From Stenopsyche tienmushanensis (Eukaryota; Arthropoda; Insecta; Trichoptera; Stenopsychidae): 64,000 nucleotides of DNA. Below are positions 48,601 to 61,322 of the stretch, piece after piece. The notes under the pieces were generated by a model. It made no database searches. It was given only the letters and a program-made list of their open reading frames with translations, and was not told where the DNA came from. Numbering within the stretch: the stretch's first letter is position 1; every line of letters starts with the position of its first letter. Location of the stretch: assembly GCA_008973525.1 (NCBI GenBank), contig WACJ01000404.1, positions 1,054,001 to 1,118,000 of the forward strand. Reading direction: 5' to 3'. Made by a program: the position numbers and the translations under genes.

Positions 48601-51600
48601 TGGACTTCCTTCAACCCTGGGTGCTCGAAGCTTGGGCCTATTTTAGGGGATGATATTTATGGGCATCATACGCCACTTTTACTACCTCTTGTTTCGATGG
48701 ACATGCCCTCGCTTGGCATTCGGCTTGACGAGTCTACAACACCGACTAGAATGTAAATAAATTTCGTTGAACTCGAATGTTATCTCCAGATCGTTACCGA
48801 ATACCATCAGATAATATGTCCCCAAAGCAAAGTAGGGATTGGCTTGCCTAGCTCCAGGCAGTGATGTATAACCCTTGTTAGCTAATACCCATCTGCACAT
48901 TTGTTTGTCTCGTTGTACCAGGCTTCATCCTTGTTATATCTGCAACACTATGATACAACTCAAACACTAGTATCTATTCAATATTTTATTTGAGTCTGCC
49001 TTTGTGTATATTAACTATCCCTATTCAAATTTTTAAATCTTTCACAATCCGATCAAAAAATGATCCTCAATATAAATATGCAACAATGTGCATTAATATT
49101 ACGGTTATAACGAGCAATCTAAATTTATGTTTATTTTATTATGAAATGATAATTATAATAATATTATTGAAAGAAAATATCACATGGACATTCTATGAGT
49201 ATTTAATAGAAAAAAATAGTTTTTATTATGTTTAATAATTGTTTGGCAAAATACTCTATTTTCACTACTTTCCGGTTCTCTTAATTACATTGATAATTGA
49301 GTATGTTGATGAGTTCAGATCGGCTATTGTATAACAAACAACGGACGTAAATTAAACCGTATACATTATCATCATTTAGACGTACTCGTAATTTGGGAGG
49401 CAAAGACATCCATTCATATCCGTTTTTACACACAAAGAAATACATCCCCAAAAGGGAGGGATGAACGAGTCTTTTGTTTGACATCGTCCGTTTACGTACG
49501 GCAACGGGATTAAGACAGCAATGCCGATGTCGTGTCGATGGCATATTTTATTCCGAGTCGGTATCCAAAATCTCACGAAACGAAAGAATGAGTGTTGTAA
49601 TGCTTTGTAAATGAGGATTAAAGTGAAGCATTCAGGGGACTTATTTTCCTCATTAAAATCTCGAGTAACATGGGATGTTTTCCCATTGCATTGAAACCAA
49701 TGAGCATACTTGATACAACATTATATTTTAGGCTTTACTAAGACCAAACTTCATGACGAGGTAATCCATTAAAAGCACTTGACTTGTTAAAATGGCTCAG
49801 AATATCGCCTTAATGGCAGTTAAGGCAAAATTATACTTCCGCCCCCGCAATCTGTTAACCCTGAGGGTGATCGTTCCATTTGCGTCTTTGTAATATCGGT
49901 AGACAATTTCTAGCATTACCAATTCTTAAAGTCCCGATTTAAAATCTAACCGGAACGGTCCACGTAGTGGTTAACGATCTCGTAATTTTTTATCTTCATC
50001 TAAAGTTTGACTTATACTGCATCCTTTTGTCCGAATAATCCGGACTTTATTCTCGAGACGATTATGACCTGACGGTACAATTATTCGGGCGCAGGACGAT
50101 AAGGCCGCCCTTTAAATTTGCAGGATAGCCTCACGTTTTTAGGTCCAGGTGTTTTAATTACCTTTGTTAAGCCGTAATGCGTGAATTTTCACTTAATGCT
50201 TCATCCCTTGTAGTAATTGCACGAAATTATGCTTTTCAGGATAATTTCAAAGAAGTGGAAGGCGCGCATTTTACAGCGCGAAAACCTTACCAAATTATAT
50301 CGGCGTTAGGTGCTACAATCGGACTCCCAAATTATGATTACCTCGCAGAATATAATTTACAACTGTTTATATATCCAGCATAGTTACATATAAAAGGGTC
50401 GTTAACCCTTAGGTTTGTATGCGGGGATGATATATGCTGCGTGAGTTAAAGTAGCTTTAAATTCATGTTAGGACAAAAATATATAAACAACGTTTGAATT
50501 ACAGAATTTATCAAATAATAAATATTATTTATACGTTTATATAAACCTTCTTCGAGAATATTGCAATAAATCCTATGTCTATTATACAGTATTTGTCCTT
50601 CTTGGAAATTTAATCAAACCTGGATGCAATGTAATATAAGTTACAGTATTTTATAAACTAGCCTAACTCTGTATTAACTTCAATTAAATTTATTTAATTA
50701 TTTCATAATAATAATATAGGATCAATCAATATTAATTTTTCCAAATTTCAATATTTACTTCATTAATGAAACGCTTAAATTTAATGTTATAGTTAAGTAG
50801 GAAAATCGAAATGCAATATAAATGCATTCTTGAAATCATACTGCGTTTTCTGCCGTCTGTATATCCGTAGGAACGCTCCTAAAGTAAATAAAGTAGGATT
50901 GAGTTATTAAAATAAATATGCATTTTGTCATTCGAAAAATTACAATTATTATATATTATTTCTATAATTGATGATATTTTATTTCAAATTATTTAACATA
51001 CCGCTATAAAAATTTGTATTTTTTACAAAATCACATGTCTTTCTTCATTTCGTTAATATATATTTCCCTAAATACAAAAAAGAATCCTTTGAATCGTTTT
51101 GAAAATTTTACTTTTCTAAACTAAGACTGGAAAGTATAGTTTAAGAATTCACGTTGCAATCTTCTTTTCAGCAACTTTACCGAAGCCAAACCGCCAAATC
51201 GTACAACTTTTCCTATTTATCGAGATGAAATACTGGTGCAATATTCCTGTTGCTTTTATAAGGATCCTTGAAATTACTTTGGTGCATAAGTAAAATTAAT
51301 AACGTTAATATTTAAGAAGAATGCTCAAATCTTATATTTTTCAGTAATATATGATAAAATAAGATGGTAGTTGTTATTAGATTTAATTTAAACAAGGGAT
51401 GATTAAAATGAAAGGACATCTTCGAAATTAAAAATACAATTACGTTGATTTAAGTAATATTAAATAATAGTGGCTAATTAAATGAAAGTCCAGGACCGGA
51501 TCCGGCAATGGGCATTCAAGTCACGAGCGGAACATTAGGGGCGCGCGTGAGGGACCCTCCCCTATCCCTGATGCAAATTCAATGCCACCAAAGTTTATAA

Positions 51601-54600
51601 TGCACTTATTTCGTACAAAATTGAATATCCTCTTTAGCCAAAACTTCCTTTTCGCCGTGTTCAACTAACAAATTTTGCATTTCCGCCCACGTCGATGGAA
51701 GTATGTATATACAGCCCGATAAATATTATTTTTAGACTCCTCTCCAGGATCAAATTAATCGCCTTTAATCTCGTCACTTAAGCGAAAAATATGGCGTCTA
51801 TCACCTAGCCAGTATTGGATAGTAAAAAGAAGTAACGACGGTGATAAAGGATAAACGTTAAGTTGCAGCGGAAGGTGGTTGGGCATAAGATGGGTTCTAG
51901 GATCATCAAGGAAAAACATGTGCCCATCTTAATTGAAACTTTGACGCGTAAACTACTTAATGGTGGAGCGGTTTCCATAAAAATTGCCGTAAATGCCACA
52001 CTGGATGTGCCGGACCTGTGGTAATCCTTTGGTCAAGGAACGTGGCAGGATGTTTATGCCCCATAATCCCATCTGAAAATATTTAATATTAACGGAAAAC
52101 TAAAAACATCAATTCTTCTAAATTAATTCAGACAAGTTCATTAAGCTATTTTTTGCTGGAATCAACCCTTAAAAACCGAAATTGCACTCTCAATATAATT
52201 TTACTTCCATGTACCATATGCTTTTTTTTTACTTTATCGAATAGGAAATTTTCGAATTAAATTAGACATTTTTCATACATTAAAATGCTTGATCTTGCAT
52301 GGTAATATTATTAAAAATTTCACAATTCCACATTATAAAAAATAATTGAACCCTACTTTTTTAGCCATGCTAAAAAGTTTTCAACAAATTCACTCAATCT
52401 TTGTATGACACGATACTTCTGTAATTCGATTTCTATTTTGTAAAATCGATGAAGTTTGATATGTGATGTCGTCATCTATAGCTACAACTTTACTTTTTAA
52501 TGAAGCAATAATTAGAACGATACCAAAGAAAGACTACAAAATAGGATCCACACTTTTGACGGGATGTATAAATAAAGTATTTTTTGAAACGCATACTACT
52601 ATTTTGAATGAACTTCGAACGTCATTTAACACGAATTTACACGATTTTTAGTGACATCATATAACCGTGTCATATATAATATTTAATTAAGTCCAATAAT
52701 GTTATATTATCCTAAGTTAATCATGTGCGAAAAAAAAACCACCAAAAATCCATCGCCATAACAATATCATATGAAACAAAATGTATTCACTTCAAGCAAA
52801 ATCATGATATTTCAATAAACTTACACAGCCAATGAATTCTATGAGATGCCATAATATAGTCGAGTATAAAACATACAGCAGGTTTGCCATCTTGACAACC
52901 ACAGCCATTCTACTCAGTTTTATGGATAAAAATGGAGGTGAAAATTTCATATTGTGTACAACGATAACTTTACAGCTTGGGTCTATGTATAATGAATACC
53001 GCCTGAAAATATGCATACTTCCACAATCACGTACTATTTTACGAGTTCTGTAAAGCTAGATTTTTGGCTAGATGTTATATTTTAATTAATTTGGTCACCA
53101 AAAACTTCCTATGCACAATTTTATATCGAAATTGTCTACTTGAATAAAAATTATATTTTTATACATTAGAATTATCATTTTACAAAGATACAGGGTTTCT
53201 TCGAGACGTGATATTTAAAATGTTTTCGCGTATATCTTTATACTGTTAGATTTGTTTCAAATAACCAAATTTTTATGATTGTACAATTGAAAAATATATC
53301 AAATAAAATACATTTCCCCTCGGTTATTTATGGGCTGTGAAGCTACATATTGTATATTGCTAAATCCTCACTGCGAAATGATGAAACTTTAATCTTACAG
53401 TGGATACGATATCACAAATTTGTCAATAAAATCCTGCAAAAAACACGCTTTATCCTCATATTTTTGTTCTTGCAACAATCTGTTTCTACTTTACGACCCT
53501 TTTAATTTGATCCTCATGCAAGGAAATGATTTATTTAACACGATCTTTTGCTTCGCTGACACATTTCGGACATTTCTCATAGGGCGTGGGCGTAATATTT
53601 TTTATTGCTGAACATGTTTTACGAGCGCGCCTGTATACGAATATTGGACAAATACGTGTCAATTTACACAATTTCATCCCTCTGCAGATGTAATCTGGGT
53701 ACTTTGACACCAGTTTTACACTTTGACATGTGTTGTTTGTGATTTTGTGTCCAACCCGATGGATATATTCAGATTCATCAACCGTGCGCCCTACACGACA
53801 GAATATTTCATGTATTTATATGATAATGTATGCAGATAGCCAAAATGAATATTAAGAGCGTGAAAACGAATCTATATATCGGTTGGGTTGATTAAAATCA
53901 GGAATGTGCTTGACGGATTTGGGGAAATTCAGACAACGCGAAAGTAGAGCTTATGAAATTCAATTCCAATTGCTCCCAATGAAAGAAGACATATTTAATG
54001 CGACTTGTATTATTAAGTATAGCGAAAAGCATACCATTTTTGTGCAAACAAAACTTAATTGACATTTTTTAATACATACATATTCCAAAATGTAATATCA
54101 CTAAATTACAATAAGAGACTCTTAACTTTTCTCTGAATTTTTGGTCCCGTTAAAATAAGTAGGAAGATAATTCTCAAATTGGTCTTCATTTTAAAGTTCT
54201 ACATCTCAGATTAGATATTTTAAAAAATAATACGAAAAATGTGATAATACCGTTCATTTCTTATATGGACAATTTTATTTCGGGTTTCTCATTGATTATA
54301 ATATGCTTTGCTGTATCCATTTAATTTTATTTAGGTAACTCAATATGAAAGTTTTCGCATGTCCCGTCCTCAGACTTAAGCTGACTTATGGCTTAAAATG
54401 AGTGTATTTAAAACTTTTTAAAATTAATAATTAAACCTATCATAAAGTACCCTCTTTTTATTCCCAATTACAATCTGAGGAAGAAATATATAATTTATTT
54501 TATCTAATTCATAGTCCATAAATATAACAGATGGTGTTCAAATATCAATTTTCAACATGTTTTAAATCATTTGCAATTTTTTTATTTCATGATTAAGTTT

Positions 54601-54715
54601 TTAGGCTCAGTTTTGATGTTGGATATTGATATTTCTCCATAAGGATCATTAATCATTTTGTATGCTTCATTGGCTTCAGTTAACAATGTCCAAGATGTGA
54701 AAAATATAAAGCCTA
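45691..54715. other. AT-rich non-coding stretch
   Basis: No gene, RNA or transposon was recognised over about 9 kb. Slightly GC-richer, possibly conserved blocks occur at about 49430-49570, 49780-50400 and 51480-52030. The block at 51490-51600 is the sharpest and includes ATGCAAAT, a POU-type octamer core. Open frames here (for example 50177-50383, 52463-52651 and 53420-53611) have no motifs. Confidence 0.4.
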
Positions 54716-55315
54716 ATATCAAACTATAATTAATAAAAAAAAGTAAAGATACGTTCCATGGATTTTAAAAACCGCATAACTTTGAAACAGCTTCGCACAA
54801 AAAATATTTTTGATATGATTCAAAATCGTTCTTTTCTTTGGAAGAAATAATATACCCAGTGTCAATTTCATCATTGTTCTATGTCGATATTCTCTTTTCA
54901 ACAATATAATTCATTATTAGTAAAGATGTCACTATAGTGACCTACTCAAAAAAATCACGAAATGGCCCAAAACTCCGTAAGTAGTCGGAATTTTGGAAAT
55001 TCCTTTGGATAATGTATTTTTAAAATCGAAACATTGGAAAAATGGAAAAAAATGAAGTCAATTTTTGCAAAAATCTAAACCAGAATTAAGGGCGTGGTCG
55101 TAATTCAGCGATAGCAGATGCAATATGATTTACACAGTCCCAAATTATAATTATTTTTCAAATTTCAGTTAGTTTTGATGATTTATTTCTTATTTTATCC
55201 AAAATGTTTCGATACGTACTCTTTATGAAATTAAATTTAAAAAATGCTTTAAAAAAACTGCATAGCTTCGCGCGGAAATCGCACAAAAAAAATCGCACAA
55301 AAAGAGGTTCGAATG
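54716..55315 (-). mobile_element. pogo-type miniature element, copy 1
   Basis: The clear end is at 55315, where the minus strand begins CATTCGAACCTCTTTTTGTG next to TA (55316-55317). Two internal blocks (54737-54800 and 55165-55315) match the second copy at 57933-58246 in inverted orientation. About 365 bp between them are unique to this copy and may be a later insertion. The left end at about 54716 is eroded. Confidence 0.7.
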
Positions 55316-55392
55316 TACTACTTATATAATCCAACCCTTAGATCTATTATAGATATTTAAAGCATATTATATCCGTCGAGCCAATAAACATT

Positions 55393-55705
55393 TGTCGTGA
55401 TATTGATGGAGAAAGTTTTGATGACATGGATATTCTTGACATCTAAAAAATATTGGAAGATCCTACGTTAAACGAAGATGAATTAGTCGAAATATTAAAT
55501 TAATCCACCACAATTAACAACTCAGAAAGCAGTAGCTACATGTTTCACATTTAAAACATTAAACGAAATATAATTTGCTATTAAATTTGATTTTTTTAAT
55601 AGAAAATGATCTTATGATGGAAAGAAGTTTAAAATTCAAGAGAAAATTACTACAGATTTTGGGAACCTTATAATGAAATATGTATGTAAATATTTATACG
55701 CTATC
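55393..55705 (+). pseudogene. Tigger/pogo transposase C-terminal fragment
   Basis: It reads DIDGESFDDMDILDI, a stop, KILEDPTLNEDELVEILN, then after a gap FDFFNRK and, with shifts, MERSLKFKRK...TDFG. This matches the Tigger-like tail pattern (EGFEDMDEEDIEELL..., LTNEELLEL, RSLKFKR). It is about 90 percent similar by eye to 34509-34555 and 34583-34695. The last legible part stops near 55705. A short match to the next expected segment (GCAGACAATCGCTTA) appears at about 57343, perhaps displaced by an insertion. Confidence 0.7.
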
Positions 55706-57932
55706 TTCGATTTTTTTTTTGGAACGCAAACCCTAATTTTGTATGAATTTCAAACCTTGTATTTGTATTACACGATGTTTTTGCGAAACCATATAGGCCA
55801 GAGTATATTTACCTACTTTAATAAGCGAAAATTTCTTGAATGCCATCTTTTTTGCGCGATTTTCAAAGTACCGCATAAATTGATATCTAGGCAATTCCAC
55901 GCACATATATTCTATATTTAAATGTTTCACAAAGGTTTTTACCGATTTTAATTTTTAACAACGACAGAAAGATTGTTTTAAATATGTAGGTATGTCTACA
56001 TTACAATTAGTTATATAAAATGTAGCAAAATTTTCGTGCACATATTATTCATTTTACGTCTCATCCGTGCGTGACATTTCCAGAGCTCTACAGCAGCTTA
56101 AATAAGGCCACACCAAAAAAAGATGCTGTGAATGTCATTCATGTTTCAACAAAGAAAAATTTTCACTTTAGAGGGAGCTTTTCGTTTAATTTTATTTCGT
56201 TTATTTAATATAAAAATAAAATATACGTGTCACATACAAATCGGTGTCCTCTTTGTTGTTCATTGTGTTAGTGATAATATCAATATTTTCCAACGGGAAA
56301 ATTTCCGATTTCAATTTCGATAGCTTCGGACAGAATTAACCCCTTTGGATGGATAGATTCGAACTTATGAGCTCTGAACGAATGACAGGGAGCATAATTG
56401 GAGTTAGAAATTGGATCCGTTCGGTGCAGGAATGGGGACAATTAAGAAGAATTCAGGAGAGCTCCTTGGATCTCAAGATGTTGCGCCTTCCAATGTTGAA
56501 ATAAAAACTCTCTCAAATATTAAATGAATAAGAAAACATTTTGATTTTTTTCATACGAAATTAAACCAATCACATACAATTTAGGCGACATTTATGCGAT
56601 AAAGTTTTGATTTTTGTGATATTAGAAATAAGTTTTATATTCTCCTATATTGAGTTAACGTTGGCATTATCACAATTTATGACATGAACAATTTGAATCG
56701 TTTCTATAATTTTACGGCGTAACATCATGGATGTACCAAAATTTATTAAAAGTTATAACGAATGAACTATCAATGGTTTCCGCTCCACTAGCGGAAATAA
56801 TTTGAAATTTCCCATCACAAACTTCAAATATTCGACCATAACGTTGAAATAATTGCACAAGATAGATCATTATAAAGCTTTAATACATATTTAATTTAAA
56901 AGCGATCCTTTCATGATACATTATTCATTAATTTAGTTACAAAATATTAAAATCCATTGCATAATTATCTCCATTAATGCGATGCCTTTTCTAAAATTAT
57001 TGACCCAAATTAATCGATTTCAATTCTATTGTTTATGTTTACGCGAAGAAATTAACTAATATTATATGCTATTGACAGTGTTTATTTATTTATATACAAG
57101 CTTCATACACGCTGCGTGGTCCTGACAGATAAGTGGATTTGTACGGACGATAAGTGGCGGACATACGAATATAGCATCTAAGATTATGATGATTTCAAAT
57201 TAGCTCACTACTCAAAGGGTTAAATAACGATGCTGAATTGATATGCAAGAAATACCAGTTTCAATCAGTTTAAAAATCTAGCAACGTATCAATTTAACAT
57301 AGAATCTTAATGGATAGATTTTTCATTACAATTTTTAGACGAGCAGACAATCGCTTAAAAATATCTTCGTCAGCAATTTAATACAATATTGATGATTTTT
57401 ATTGACATTTCCAGATAAAGCAATAATAACAATATCTAGATTTTTTGCAATAAAGGGTCAGAAGAAAAATGCTACTGTGTTACATCATTCATCAGATCAC
57501 TGCGCCAACCAATGCAGTTCTTCGTTAGCCAAGAAAGCATAATAATAGTTGAACACATCCCCTACTTACACCTATCAAACCTTACTGACGAAAAGTTAAA
57601 TTCTTTAAATTTAAATTTGCAGGAACCTGTTTTGAGTCAGAATCAATGATTATAAATAAATCTCGAACTTCTACGCGAGTTAAAATATGATAATTAACAG
57701 TATCGTTTTTATTACTGGATGTTCAAAATGAAGAGATGGCTTATATATTTAAGCGAATAGGAGCTCAAGGGTGGATTGCATTATCATTATTTATCAACAT
57801 TTTATATTTATAATAGTCTCTATAATATCTAAAATTATTCAAAATCAATCTTTGACACAAAACGAACAAAGTTTTGTAAAAGAACACATGAAAAATCCTC
57901 AAATCTATAAAGAATATTATGGGATGACATTA
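55706..57932. other. AT-rich non-coding stretch between pogo-type elements
   Basis: No gene was recognised. It contains the displaced-looking Tigger tail motif near 57343 and an AAAGGGTTAA edge at about 57216-57225 that resembles a TTAA-type element end without a found partner. Confidence 0.4.
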
Positions 57933-58246
57933 CAATCAAACCTCTTTTTGTGCGATTTCGAAGTTATGCGATTTTTTTAATTTCATAACGAGTACGTATC
58001 TAGAAATTTTGGATAAAATAGCAAAAAATCATCAACTAGTATTAGTCTGAAAGTTCCTTTATTGTTTTTCTGATTTTGAATTAACTTTTTTTATGCGACT
58101 TTGGATATATTTTATAAAGTTGTTTCAAAGTTATGCGGCTTTTAAAATTCATGGAACGCATCTTCACTTTTTTTTTATGAAAGTCATAGCTTTTTTTGTG
58201 CGATTTTTCGCGGAACACATCTATCGCACAAAAAAAGGTTTAAGTG
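57933..58246. mobile_element. pogo-type miniature element, copy 2 (314 bp)
   Basis: The terminal inverted repeats of about 24 bp are CAATCAAACCTCTTTTTGTG at the left and CACTTAAACCTTTTTTTGTG inverted at the right, with TA at both flanks (57931-57932 and 58247-58248). The element has no coding capacity. Ends starting CA(C/A)T and rich in T resemble the Tigger-like end at 34354, which suggests mobilisation by a pogo-group transposase (inference). Confidence 0.82.
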
Positions 58247-58248
58247 TA

Positions 58249-60049
58249 TATGGTTTTTATTATATTCATTTTTCAAGTCATTCCTTAACGTTTTACCTTG
58301 TATCCCATGTTTTTCCATGTTCCAATGATATGATGATTTTCCATGAATATGTTAAAACAGTAAATATCAAATTGTCATATCCAGAATGCGCGCTGTAGAA
58401 GGAATGACCATATTTCAAGTAGGTTTTGAAAAAAGTGCAGATGAAAAAGGTTGTGGAGAAGTAGATGTTGAAGGTAGATAAATAGCGCCGTGTAAAGCAC
58501 ATGTAGGGGGTGACGTCACGGCGCAAGAAGAAGCCGCGAAAACAAGGGCGGCATCCCCCCATCCACCCCAGGACACCTCTCGTGACACGGGCCCGAGGGC
58601 TAGGACCGGAATCATTAATTAATAATTATTCCCGGCGAGGGCCGCGTCTACGCTCATTACAACCTCCACCCAGAGCCTCCACCCTCCTCGAGTCCATTGT
58701 TTTTTTTTCATCGTGCGCCCCTCAAAAAGCTCCCCGGCGCTGACCGACATAGTCCTAACGAGGAAGCCGCCCGCGGAACTTTCGGCACACTCGCCCCGTT
58801 ACACGTTATTAGCTCCGCTTAAATTGAATAACGTCGCCACTTCTGCGGAAGGAAGTACACCTCATCTCGCAGAACGCCCGTTTTATGTCACTTCCCTGCG
58901 AAAGTGTTTCCTTATCTACCCTGTCTCAATTCAATAGGCACGACTTCAATAATACCCATCTCATGAAAAGGGGGGGCCATGCATCAACCTATATATATAT
59001 ATATTATATATATGATGGATTTATCGCGCCAAATTAATTCGTCTAATAAAGACGCTAGACTTATACATCGACACTGATATCGAACCATTACAAAATCCTA
59101 GACATATTCATAAATAAAACATTTTTTTCTGCAATGCAAGTCGATTGCCAGTTTGCTTAAGAATTGTCAGAATATTTTTATAACGGACTAATTTCTGAGC
59201 TCTTACATTATAAAGATACGGATTCAAACCCAGATCATGCAATTCATTTTTAGTAAACCGACGAACTCAGTTGATCGTAAATTTTGATATATCTAATCAA
59301 CCACTCAGTCTGAGATCCTGGTTATTCCGCGATCATCCTGATTATCATCCAAACTATATTATATAATCATGTATTAGCATACAGGTAATTGATCAATAGA
59401 GATACCTTCTGAAGAAGGTCGCGATTAATGAGGGAATATTAATTAATCACTTTTCAGTGGTTTTGAGTTGCAAAATGAAGCAATTCGCATTTATTGTAGA
59501 ATAAATCTCTTACATTTCTTCATTTTTTTCTAACAACTCCATATTTAAGAGAATCGATATTTTCAATGATTATAACAGTTAACTTACTCACGATAACTCC
59601 GTCTAAGACATCATTTTCTTGAAACGTATTATAGCACTCCAATTCCTGCAGCTCTTTATTGGTTACGACAGCTCATCACCTAAATCACCACCTCCAATGC
59701 CTAGGGAAATGGCTTAAAACCTAATATGAATATAATTTTCTGAATTGATATGACCGTCAATCATTTATCTGTATAACTTCCTCCAAACACCCTTCAAAAA
59801 CTACCGGGTAACTTAAAGTCACGCTTCATCAACGTTTCTCATATTTTTTCCCTACCAAATCTGCACAGTCTTTTATATGTAATTTCTAATGATTTGAACG
59901 CAAAAAAATGTCATAATGATTAACAAAATCATGATGAAAATAATATAATAACCAAATAATATTAATCCCAATACAACGTGGAAAAATCAAAGAATGCATT
60001 ATTCCTATGAAAACTTGACCCGAATGAATAAGATCCGTATAAAAACTCA
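58249..60049. other. GC-rich island followed by AT-rich stretch
   Basis: About 58500-58960 is GC- and CpG-rich, with open frames on both strands (minus 58415-58615, plus 58510-58743 and 58713-58937), none with known domains. A TA-dinucleotide run lies at 58990-59014. Nothing was recognised from there to 60049 apart from one degenerate B-box-like sequence near 59220. Confidence 0.4.
58990..59014. repeat. TA microsatellite
   Basis: An almost pure TA run with one interruption. Confidence 0.8.
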
Positions 60050-60270
60050 ACATAGAGCAGTGCTTCCTAACCTTTTCAGTATTGTTACCCCTATGATCTA
60101 TGAGGGAAACTGATTTTACCCCTCTTTAAAATTTATGCTCAGCCACATGGCACTGATCTGCCGTTTTATTATCTACATACCAAAAATTACCAGCACGATT
60201 ACCCCCGCAGCACACCTGTTTTACCCCTGCAGGGGTAATTCCCCCTAGGTTAGGAACCACTGACATAGAG
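60050..60270. mobile_element. hAT miniature element 1 (205 bp)
   Basis: The terminal inverted repeats are CAGTGCTTCCTAACC at 60058 and, inverted, CAGTGGTTCCTAACC ending at 60262. A perfect 8-bp duplication, ACATAGAG, lies at 60050-60057 and 60263-60270. The interior repeats the word TTACCCC/GGGGTAA several times. No coding. The perfect duplication implies a fairly recent insertion. Confidence 0.92.
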
Positions 60271-60277
60271 AGTCAAC

Positions 60278-60552
60278 CTCTAGACCAGCGCTTCTTAAAC
60301 TTGTGTAGTCCGTGGAGCAAAATTCCTTTCGCGGACCCTCTTATGAGCAAATTTTTTTTTCGCGGACTCCTTGTGACTTAATTTTTTCCACAAACAAACA
60401 TTTATTGGCCAAAATAGATCATTTTACAATGTTTTCTGAAAATAATTCGACGAAAATATCTTTTTCAAGTGTAGATAAATGTTTTTTTTATATTCTCGCG
60501 GATCCCCAGTAATGTCTTCGCGGACCCCAGTTTAAAAACCACTGCTCTAAAC
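60278..60552. mobile_element. hAT miniature element 2 (259 bp)
   Basis: The terminal inverted repeats are CAGCGCTTCTTAAACTTG at 60286 and, inverted, CAGTGGTTTTTAAACTGG ending at 60544. The 8-bp duplications are CTCTAGAC (60278-60285) and CTCTAAAC (60545-60552), 7 of 8. Subterminal TCGCGGACC repeats occur at both sides. It is a different family from its neighbour, though the first bases of the ends are alike. Confidence 0.9.
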
Positions 60553-61019
60553 TGTACAAGGTAATTGGGTTGAATTCATGTAGTTTAAATTTATTTTTGA
60601 ATGCTTAATTTTTCGAGTTGCATATGATTTAATATTAATCGGTTATTAGAAATTTTACAATATATCTTGTTATTATCTTCAATAGAATTTGATTGACTAT
60701 AAATTTGACTTGAATATTCATTGCATATCAGTAATTTTTAAGTAAAAAGCATCACAACTCTTTTTCGAATGTACCACAATGACATTATTTTACTTTGGTT
60801 ATCATAAAAGCGTCTTAATGGTTTTTATATAAATTAAAATGGCGTCCATAAAACATTTTCAAATCATATAACATGATATTCAGAACGCAAGATAGTAAAT
60901 GTCTCAATTATTGGATTTAGAATTTGTTGTGATGATATTTTTTTTGTGGAAAAATCTGGAAAAATCAGGAAAATGTTCGTTCAATGAAAACATGAGGTCG
61001 TGTGTGTTTCACGTGGGGA
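60553..61019. other. AT-rich non-coding stretch
   Basis: Nothing recognised. Confidence 0.5.
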
Positions 61020-61185
61020 TGCTTAGATGAGGTCGTTTAAGCGCGCACGTGGCCGAGGGGGCGGAGAAGGTTGAGGTTGGAATGTCGGTGGGCGGGCCGC
61101 CCACGTCGGTACGGACACATAACCTCATCCGGCGCACACGACGAATCGTCTCGAAATCTGGAGCCGAATCGGTATGCCGCGTGTG

Positions 61186-61220
61186 CATAATTATGATAGA
61201 TATGTGCATAATTATGATAG
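61186..61220 (+). repeat. short tandem duplication
   Basis: GTGCATAATTATGATA occurs twice, separated by GATAT, inside the CpG-rich island. Confidence 0.8.
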
Positions 61221-61279
61221 TCAGGAGTGCAAAAGGGGGGTCGAGTACCTCGTTTGGGCGGGTGGCGGGCAGCAGACGC

Positions 61280-61322
61280 GGCCAGCAGCAGCGGCAGCAG
61301 CAGCGGCAGCAGCGGCAGCAGG
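61280..61322 (+). repeat. CAG/CGG trinucleotide tract
   Basis: Runs of CAG broken by CGG. Translated, they give poly-Gln/Arg, poly-Ala or poly-Ser depending on frame. Length is likely to vary between individuals. Confidence 0.85.

Noticed and set aside
59215..59235. Second SINE B box (degenerate, minus strand)
   Set aside because: It has two deviations from consensus, and no A box, poly(A) tail or target duplication.
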